From positions 1 to 10,816 of the forward strand of contig JAADGX010000237.1 of the NCBI GenBank assembly GCA_013152135.1: DNA of 10,816 bases. Reading direction: 5' to 3'. Below, in pieces: positions 5,875 to 10,816 of this stretch. Under the pieces are notes generated by a model. That model saw nothing but the letters and a program-made list of their open reading frames with translations. It was not told the DNA's origin and did no database searches. The first letter of the stretch is position 1. The number at the start of each line of letters is the position of its first letter. The stretch comes from Chlorobiota bacterium (GTDB lineage Bacteria; Bacteroidota; Ignavibacteria; SZUA-365; JAADGX01). The position numbers and the translations under genes were made by a program.

Positions 5875-7221
5875 TCAATGCTGCTCGCCCTGCGATTGAA
5901 ACCGCCGAAGTGCAAGAGGCGTAGGGTGTGAACGTGATACGTTTCTCACGAAGTATACAAGATCAAAAGCAGCGCCGGGCACTTGCACCGCCCGTGAATC
6001 CTGCGCTCTCCATTCCCGCTCCTCTTGCAACCATTCATTCGCCGCGGAATCCGCTTCAGCTCCACGCAGATCGATCAGGAAAACGGGCTCCCCGACTTTC
6101 CCGAGCGCCCCGTCCATGACATCCTCGGAAACCTCCGCGAACTCGCGCTCGCCCGGAGGAAGATCCGCCGAGTATGATCCCTTCCCAAAGGTCCCCCCGA
6201 TCGCAACGTACGCGTCGCCAAGCTCTTCACTCAACTGCACCCCCATCGGCTGGAGCGTGCCTTCTGCAAGACCGGGCATGCGAAACGTGCTCTTGGAAAC
6301 GTGCAGGTTGTGAGACCAGATGATCGCCTTTTCGCCCGCAATTTCACGGTCAAGAATCCAAAGGATTGTTTCTACCATACCGCGCTCGCGTACCGCTCCG
6401 CCTTCCTCCCGGTTCGCGGACGAAAACAGGGCGTTGCCACTCCGTCCGATTTCGGCCAACAACAGCATTCGCTCGAACTCCTTCCCGGAAGAGGAATCAA
6501 CAAGCTTCGCTTTTTCCAATTTCAGCGTCTCTACCAGCACGTCGTAATTATCGCTGAGTTCCCTTCGCCTTTCGTCTGAAAGCGCCGCGTACCTCTTCCA
6601 GGTGTCCGGCCAGAAGTCCCCGCGCTGCAAGTCAAGACCAAGCGCTTTCGCGTTCAACTGCGTGCCGGTCCCGGAGCCATGAAGAAAATCAAGAACGCTT
6701 TGCACGCCCGGAGCAGGCGCCGTGATATCCATCCCGAAAACGCGCACTTTCCGGCCGGGTTCGCAACCCTCGTTGAATTGCCGAATCCACCGGACGAGAT
6801 CCAGCATCTCTTCCGTGTCCCAGAGATACCAGCCTGCCAGGCGATTCATGATCTCCCGGAGATCACCCTCGCCGGATGCGACGTAACGATCGAGCGCCTC
6901 CGCGTGCGGAAAGCTTTCCTCGAGGATGAGGGCGCGAAATCCCAGGTCCTCGATCAGGTGTCGGACGAGCAAACCCTTCAGAAGCAGTTGCTCCCGCGTG
7001 TCATGGCGGCTCTCGCCCATGCCGACAACCCTTGCGGGCCCTATCGCTTTTCTAAGAGACGCGAGTTCCTCACCAGGAAGCGGGGAATCGTAGCTCTCAA
7101 CAGCGATGGCGTTCTTTGAGACCCATTCGATGAAAGCCCGCGATTCGGAAGGTTGTGTCTTCGCACAGCTACTCGCCAAAGTCGCAGCCAGCGCCACGAA
7201 GAGAAACAGTCGGTAGTTCAT
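5875..7221 (-). CDS. Erythromycin-esterase-family predicted lipoprotein
   Basis: A 448-aa protein of the EreA/EreB-like family. The N-terminus MNYRLFLFVALAATLASSC looks like a lipoprotein signal with the lipid-carrying Cys19 (box ASSC, slightly off consensus), implying an envelope location. The family's first conserved block is GMGESRHDTRE, with Glu70 and His73 as counterparts of the catalytic Glu/His of Ere proteins. Further conserved blocks are ILEESF (residues 99-104), VFGMDI (161-166), the RERGM region near 278-282, and WSHNLHVSK (302-310) with His304 and His307. Length fits the family (about 400-450). Many members are not macrolide esterases, so resistance should not be assumed; the substrate is unknown. 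The ATG at 7221 lies one base after the stop of the VanZ-like gene (TAAcATG) and has AAAGGA ten bases upstream, indicating translational coupling. It converges on the RRM gene. Confidence 0.9.
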   Translation of the reverse strand: MNYRLFLFVALAATLASSCAKTQPSESRAFIEWVSKNAIAVESYDSPLPGEELASLRKAIGPARVVGMGESRHDTREQLLLKGLLVRHLIEDLGFRALILEESFPHAEALDRYVASGEGDLREIMNRLAGWYLWDTEEMLDLVRWIRQFNEGCEPGRKVRVFGMDITAPAPGVQSVLDFLHGSGTGTQLNAKALGLDLQRGDFWPDTWKRYAALSDERRRELSDNYDVLVETLKLEKAKLVDSSSGKEFERMLLLAEIGRSGNALFSSANREEGGAVRERGMVETILWILDREIAGEKAIIWSHNLHVSKSTFRMPGLAEGTLQPMGVQLSEELGDAYVAIGGTFGKGSYSADLPPGEREFAEVSEDVMDGALGKVGEPVFLIDLRGAEADSAANEWLQEEREWRAQDSRAVQVPGAAFDLVYFVRNVSRSHPTPLALRRFQSQGEQH

Positions 7222-7222
7222 G

Positions 7223-7624
7223 TTATGCCGTCCTTTCCGTTGCCCGGAACCCGAGATTCGGGGCGAATATTTTCACATCGACGAATGCGGCGATCAGGAC
7301 ACCGGCGCCAAACATCAGTATATCAATGGGGTCGAAGGTCACTCCCAATACGTACAATCCGAAGAGCTGGCCGATTTCAGTGATGGTAGCCAAAGAGAAA
7401 ATGATTCCGGCTTTGACGTACCATTGCCGCAAGACCGGAATGCTTGCTTCGTTTATAGACAGAAGAAAATAAAACCCAAAAGGAAGGATGAGATCCGAAA
7501 AATAGCTGTAGTACAAATTATACATCTGGCCGTTAAAAACCTGTCCCAACCTGAAAACATGGATCAAGGCAATAATGACCTGGATAAGAATTACGATCAA
7601 TATCTTGGGAATTGAGTAAGGCAC
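7223..7624 (-). CDS. VanZ-like four-helix membrane protein
   Basis: A small integral membrane protein (133 aa from the GTG at 7624) with four predicted helices, at about residues 6-25, 40-58, 72-88 and 100-122. The C-terminal half carries TEIGQLFG followed by FDPIDILMFGAGVLIA. This resembles the E-x-x-Q and D-x-x-D...G pattern of the VanZ/DUF2809-type fold. The biochemical role of such proteins is poorly defined; some VanZ members affect teicoplanin tolerance. The start is ambiguous. A TTG at 7651 gives 142 residues but has no ribosome-binding site, while the GTG at 7624 has AGGA four bases upstream. The stop codon is one base before the esterase start. The gene is about 100 bp downstream of the quinone oxidoreductase and probably in the same transcript. 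Confidence 0.72.
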   Translation of the reverse strand: MPYSIPKILIVILIQVIIALIHVFRLGQVFNGQMYNLYYSYFSDLILPFGFYFLLSINEASIPVLRQWYVKAGIIFSLATITEIGQLFGLYVLGVTFDPIDILMFGAGVLIAAFVDVKIFAPNLGFRATERTA

Positions 7625-7726
7625 GGGTTCCTGTTCTCTTTCTGAAATCAAACCGGGTTACGATGAGCATCGAACATGGTTGCGCCTTGCCGCGGGACGG
7701 ACTGCCCGGCGTTTGACGACCGACGC

Positions 7727-8347
7727 TCAGTGCGGCACGTCGCTCTTTGCGGCATTCGCTGGAAAGTATCGAGACACTGCCCCTTGAACTTCCTCCAGCC
7801 ATTTACTTCGTTGTTTTGCGCTGCTGGTAACAACAACACTGAACATCCTGCGATAAAAAGTCTTAACACCGCACAAGTCGAATATGCAGTTTTTCCAGAG
7901 CGTCTCGAGCGGATCGCCAAACGCTTTCACCTCCCGTTCCCGATCCGTGTTCGACGTGTTGAACACGATTGCGGCCCTGGCCTTCAACAGACCGATCGGC
8001 ACACCTTCTCCTTTGTCACCTTCCAGGAATTGGTAGGCAACGCCCGGTCGGAACACCCTGTCCACCCAACCTTTCAAAATAGCCGGCGGCTGTCCCCACC
8101 AGTTCGGGTGAACGATAATGATGCCGTCAGCAGCAGCGATCTCTCCGCAATAGGCTTCCAGCTCCGGACTCAATGCCGCTCTTTCCGGGATCTCGTCCCA
8201 GGGCAAAACAGGATTAAATCCTTCGTCGTACAGATCATGGAAGACCACGTCGTGCCCGTTTTGCTTTAGCGAATCCACGGCCGTTTCCGCAATGGCATGG
8301 TTGAAGCTTTGTTTGTTTGGATGGGCGAGAATCACGGATAGTTTCAT
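7727..8347 (-). CDS. NAD(P)H:quinone oxidoreductase, flavodoxin_2 fold
   Basis: A 206-aa cytosolic flavoprotein related to KefF, MdaB and the YwrO/NQO1-like enzymes, which pass two electrons from NAD(P)H to quinones through bound FMN or FAD. The N-terminal strand ends in AHPNKQSFN (residues 8-16), the phosphate-binding loop of this fold. Residues 80-99 read HPNWWGQPPAILKGWVDRVF, the highly conserved family signature contacting the isoalloxazine ring. The PGVAYQF segment and GLLKARAAIVFNTSNT follow as expected. The length is usual. The ATG at 8347 has GAGGT six bases upstream; an in-frame ATG at 8395 lacks such support. It starts a probable operon with the VanZ-like protein and the esterase-family lipoprotein. 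A terminator-like hairpin and a GGCATGATGCC dyad (8403-8413) lie upstream. KefF itself partners a potassium channel; no such channel is present here. Confidence 0.92.
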   Translation of the reverse strand: MKLSVILAHPNKQSFNHAIAETAVDSLKQNGHDVVFHDLYDEGFNPVLPWDEIPERAALSPELEAYCGEIAAADGIIIVHPNWWGQPPAILKGWVDRVFRPGVAYQFLEGDKGEGVPIGLLKARAAIVFNTSNTDREREVKAFGDPLETLWKNCIFDLCGVKTFYRRMFSVVVTSSAKQRSKWLEEVQGAVSRYFPANAAKSDVPH

Positions 8348-8421
8348 TGGTTTACCTCGTCCTGTCAGCGATGCGTACACGATTTGCGAGTCCATCGTTC
8401 ATGGCATGATGCCGCCTTACG

Positions 8422-8470
8422 AAAATCGGAACGAGACGCTTGGAAAACGCGGTTGAGCGTTGTCGTTCCG
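8422..8470 (-). terminator. Terminator-like hairpin after the small membrane protein gene
   Basis: CGGAACGA (8427-8434) pairs with TCGTTCCG (8463-8470), and inside it ACGCT (8436-8440) pairs with AGCGT (8456-8460), leaving a 15-base loop. Read on the minus strand, the stem is followed by ATTTTC. The position, 36 bases after the 63-aa gene stop and before the oxidoreductase gene, fits a weak intrinsic terminator separating two transcription units. The U-tract has only four residues. Confidence 0.5.
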
Positions 8471-8505
8471 GATCGGCCCAGTAAACTCGCCGGACAAACG
8501 CGGGC

Positions 8506-8697
8506 TCATTCCTCGGTCTCTTCAGGGGCTTTTTTCAGAAAATACCCTACTGCACCGGAGATTGTGAAAATAGTGCCCAGTGAAAAGAAGCCGCTCTCAA
8601 AACTGAGCGTAAAACCTTGATGCACGAACCCGATGAGGAGGAATACAATCCCGAGAGTCAAAAAAGTGCGTGACGTAGATTCTTTGATCTTGCGCAT
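8506..8697 (-). CDS. Small two-helix membrane protein of unknown function
   Basis: A 63-aa protein with a short basic N-terminus (MRKIKESTSR), two hydrophobic helices (about residues 12-30 and 37-54) and a charged tail ending KKAPEETEE. The basic N-terminus and the two-helix layout would put both ends in the cytoplasm. No family is recognised. The start at 8697 is preceded by GGGA seven bases upstream. The TGA of a possible 42-aa ORF abuts this ATG directly (TGAATG). The gene lies about 250 bp downstream of the TonB receptor on the same strand and ends before a terminator-like hairpin. It could be the last gene of that unit. Confidence 0.7.
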   Translation of the reverse strand: MRKIKESTSRTFLTLGIVFLLIGFVHQGFTLSFESGFFSLGTIFTISGAVGYFLKKAPEETEE

Positions 8698-8826
8698 TCA
8701 AATTCCCGTTTCCTTGTAGTAAATTTCCATCAACCAAAATTCAAAACCACTCGTTTCATCCATACAAACAACCATGTGCTTGATATGCCGGACGTTTCTT
8801 TCCTGCCTGCCCCCCGTGTCGATCAT
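8698..8826 (-). CDS. Possible 42-aa ORF abutting the small membrane protein gene
   Basis: From an ATG at 8826 the minus strand encodes 42 residues ending in MEIYYKETGI, with the TGA at 8700-8698 directly followed by the ATG of the 63-aa gene. The composition (NVRHIKHMVVCMDE, GFEFWLMEIYYKE) reads like a real polypeptide or the end of one. No Shine-Dalgarno sequence precedes the ATG, and the frame is open only a short way further upstream (a TGA lies about 13 codons before). It may be a coupled small gene, a leader, or a degraded gene end. No family is recognised. Confidence 0.3.
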   Translation of the reverse strand: MIDTGGRQERNVRHIKHMVVCMDETSGFEFWLMEIYYKETGI

Positions 8827-8950
8827 GTATATTGTAAGAGACGTGTTTATCTCTTCAATGTTTCAATAGTGGCGGCGTTATCATGGAAATTCAACGCTAT
8901 TACCGGGATTCACACACGAAAATGGGTACTCGCAACCGGGAAACAATGGC
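8827..8950. other. Spacer after the TonB receptor gene
   Basis: These 124 bp follow the receptor stop codon. I see no strong hairpin with a T-tract on the minus strand and no convincing promoter, so read-through from the receptor gene into the small downstream genes is possible. Confidence 0.4.
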
Positions 8951-10816
8951 TCAGAACTCGTACTCAATTCCTATAATGGGCAGCAATCCCCACTGGTAAA
9001 CCTCATCCTGCACTTGTTCCTTATCGTTCCAATAATAATTGGCAACGTTCTTTCTGTTGTACACATTCCATACGCTCAGGTACAAAACAACATTAGAACT
9101 GCTGAAATTAAACCTACGGTCGAAACGAATATTCATGGAATGGTAATCAGGATACCGGACTTGATTAATCCTTTTTTCATCATACACGGCGCGATGATAT
9201 TGTTTAGATTTCTCAAGATCAAAAGGCGTGTAAGGAACACCGCCGGCGAAAATCCAACGGGCGCTGAATTCCCATTTATTATTGGGCTTGTAACCTCCCT
9301 GTATGCTGAAAGTTACCCGGTTGTCGAAGTCACGGTCCCGCCAAACACCATCCAAGCCTTTATAACGCGATCTGAAATACGAAGCGCTCACCAGGCCGTA
9401 GAAATCTTTCGCCAGCTTCTTCTGGATCATGATTTCCACACCTCTGGAGAGGGCTTCACCGTTATCCTCAAACGCACCATAATTGCCGAAGTAGCTTTTA
9501 TCTATGATGAACAGTCCCGGCTGCGATGGATCCATGGGAAAGCTTTTATAATTCTTCTGATAAACTTCAAGCGACAGTTTTGTGTTTTCAGTCAGCAGAT
9601 GATCGATACCGACCACGTAATGAATCGCTTCGGCGTCTTTTAAATTCTTATTCGATTCGTTTTGAGCCAGCAATAATAAGGGCAGGTTTTGATAATATAT
9701 ACCCGCGGAGGCGTTAATGGATGTTTTACGTGTCACTTGAAAAGAAAGGGCGAATCTCGGTGAAACAACGGTATTATTATTGTAGGAAAAGTAATCCACC
9801 CGCACGCCCATCGTTGTTGTCAGACGTGAAAACGGTTTTGCCACGTAGTTCAGAAATCCGCCGATCTTGCTGCCTGTGATTTCATCCTTTATCGTTATCG
9901 CTGGAACCGGATTGCCGATGTCATTCGTGGTTTCCGCGTACCAGTTATCATAATTCTCGATTACATGTTTTGCTTCTACCCCGAATTCAACGGTATTTTT
10001 CCTGTTCAATCGAAAGCGGTTCACATTTCTGAATTTGAGCGCCTGCTCCCTGGTTCTGTTCCTGATGCCGTGTATGCCCGTCGACGTTTCGTACCAGTCT
10101 TCACGATACATATTCGACGTATAGGCTATCGACGTATTGGAATATCCCTTTTTACCCCAGATTGAGCGCCAGTTCAAGCCGACAGTGCTTTGATACAGAT
10201 CCTGGTTGCCGTAATAGGCCATGGCATTTTCCTCACCGGTTTCCCGGTCGGGCGCGTTGTGATCATCCGCGAACACTCCCAATAAAATCAACTTGTTGTT
10301 CGCGTCTATATCATAAACGAGCTTTCCCTGTATGTCACCGTAGGTCGGTGCCACCGTTGAACCAACGTCGAGGACGTCAACGACGAAATCCAGGTAACTC
10401 CTTCGGGCGGAAAAGAGCCAGGAGCCTTTGCCGCCGAACAATGGACCTTCCGCCACGCCGCCGAAACCGGAAAAATTCAGATCCAATTGACCGTCGACTT
10501 CACTGCTGTTTCCCTCCCGGAACGTTATATCCATGATCGAGGAAAGCCTGTCGCCGTACAGTACGGAAAAACCGCCCGAGTAAAAGGTCACGTCCTGGAT
10601 GAAATCCACGTTGAGAAAACCGATAGGACCGCCCGATGCGCCTTGTTGCGGGAAATGATTGATGTTCGGAATTTCGATGTTGTCAACATAAAAATCATTT
10701 TCGATGGGATTGCCGCCTCGGACGATTAAATTATTGCTTTGGTCGTTTACTTTCGCAATGCTGGGAAGTACCATCAATATTCGACTGACATCGCCGCCGG
10801 TGCCCGGAGCCCGGCG
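8951..10816 (-). CDS. TonB-dependent outer-membrane receptor (N-terminus outside window)
   Basis: This is the C-terminal 621 residues of an outer-membrane beta-barrel receptor; the frame is open through the right edge, so signal peptide, TonB box and first plug part are missing. The visible plug includes GTGGDVSRIL at residues 5-14, LIVRGGNPIENDFYVDNI at residues 30-47, and further on YSGGFSVLYGDRLSSIMDI. The latter two are hallmarks of plug domains that close the channel. The rest is a long barrel of alternating aromatic and polar strands, with SARRSYLDFV, YYQNLPLLLLAQNE and a closing strand LLPIIGIEYEF. The terminal phenylalanine is the usual signal for BAM-mediated insertion. Substrate is not evident; no SusD-like partner is present in the window. 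In-frame TTG and ATG codons at 10777 and 10774 are internal, since homologous plug sequence continues upstream of them. Confidence 0.95.
   Translation of the reverse strand, partial: RRAPGTGGDVSRILMVLPSIAKVNDQSNNLIVRGGNPIENDFYVDNIEIPNINHFPQQGASGGPIGFLNVDFIQDVTFYSGGFSVLYGDRLSSIMDITFREGNSSEVDGQLDLNFSGFGGVAEGPLFGGKGSWLFSARRSYLDFVVDVLDVGSTVAPTYGDIQGKLVYDIDANNKLILLGVFADDHNAPDRETGEENAMAYYGNQDLYQSTVGLNWRSIWGKKGYSNTSIAYTSNMYREDWYETSTGIHGIRNRTREQALKFRNVNRFRLNRKNTVEFGVEAKHVIENYDNWYAETTNDIGNPVPAITIKDEITGSKIGGFLNYVAKPFSRLTTTMGVRVDYFSYNNNTVVSPRFALSFQVTRKTSINASAGIYYQNLPLLLLAQNESNKNLKDAEAIHYVVGIDHLLTENTKLSLEVYQKNYKSFPMDPSQPGLFIIDKSYFGNYGAFEDNGEALSRGVEIMIQKKLAKDFYGLVSASYFRSRYKGLDGVWRDRDFDNRVTFSIQGGYKPNNKWEFSARWIFAGGVPYTPFDLEKSKQYHRAVYDEKRINQVRYPDYHSMNIRFDRRFNFSSSNVVLYLSVWNVYNRKNVANYYWNDKEQVQDEVYQWGLLPIIGIEYEF

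Noticed and set aside
5875..7221. Reading the esterase-family gene as a macrolide-resistance gene.
   Set aside because: The family is broad, the protein is a predicted envelope lipoprotein, unlike the cytosolic EreA/EreB enzymes, and no mobile-element context is present.
9014..9643. Long plus-strand open frame of 209 codons.
   Set aside because: It lies entirely antisense to the clearly coding TonB receptor and has no ribosome-binding site or protein-like domains.
1..10816. Looked for CRISPR arrays, tRNA or rRNA genes, insertion sequences, phage genes and attachment sites.
   Set aside because: No regularly spaced repeats, tRNA-like cloverleaf with anticodon arm, transposase or integrase motifs were seen. 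The window looks like ordinary chromosome apart from the points listed.

Overview
This 10.8-kb window appears to be chromosomal DNA from a Gram-negative (diderm) bacterium. It encodes a TonB-dependent outer-membrane receptor and a predicted lipoprotein. A short Crp/Fnr-type regulator and a stand-alone bacterial RRM protein resemble those common in the FCB group and neighbouring phyla such as Ignavibacteriota, Calditrichota, Aminicenantes or Acidobacteriota. Most genes have clear GGAG/AGGA Shine-Dalgarno sequences, and one good sigma70-like promoter is visible. Both argue against a typical Bacteroidota genome. The phylum is an inference and cannot be fixed from sequence reading alone.

Layout on the minus strand, in order of transcription from the right edge: the 5'-truncated TonB receptor (10816-8951); a possible 42-aa ORF (8826-8698) whose stop touches the start of a 63-aa two-helix membrane protein (8697-8506); a terminator-like hairpin (8470-8422); a flavodoxin-fold NAD(P)H:quinone oxidoreductase (8347-7727); a VanZ-like membrane protein (7624-7223); and, one base later, an erythromycin-esterase-family lipoprotein (7221-5875). 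The last converges on the plus-strand RRM protein gene (5499-5798), which ends in a textbook intrinsic terminator.

Left of the RRM gene is a 600-bp region without a convincing intact gene. It contains a plus-strand unit that looks like an independent structured RNA: a sigma70-like promoter (5215-5243), a three-way-junction fold closed by an 11-bp helix (5272-5362), and a run of eight T (5364-5371). It also holds what looks like a gene remnant (minus, about 5191-4883).

Further left, all on the minus strand: a six-helix membrane protein (4883-4314), a Crp/Fnr-family regulator (4248-3640) and an isochorismatase-like hydrolase (3565-2966) form a probable operon. They are followed by a clade-3-type catalase (2718-1276) and an NmrA-like NAD(P)-binding protein (1107-238). 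Catalase, NmrA-like protein, quinone oxidoreductase and hydrolase give the window a redox and detoxification flavour. No shared regulatory site was demonstrated. The most notable observation is the putative structured RNA at 5250-5371, upstream of the RNA-binding protein gene.
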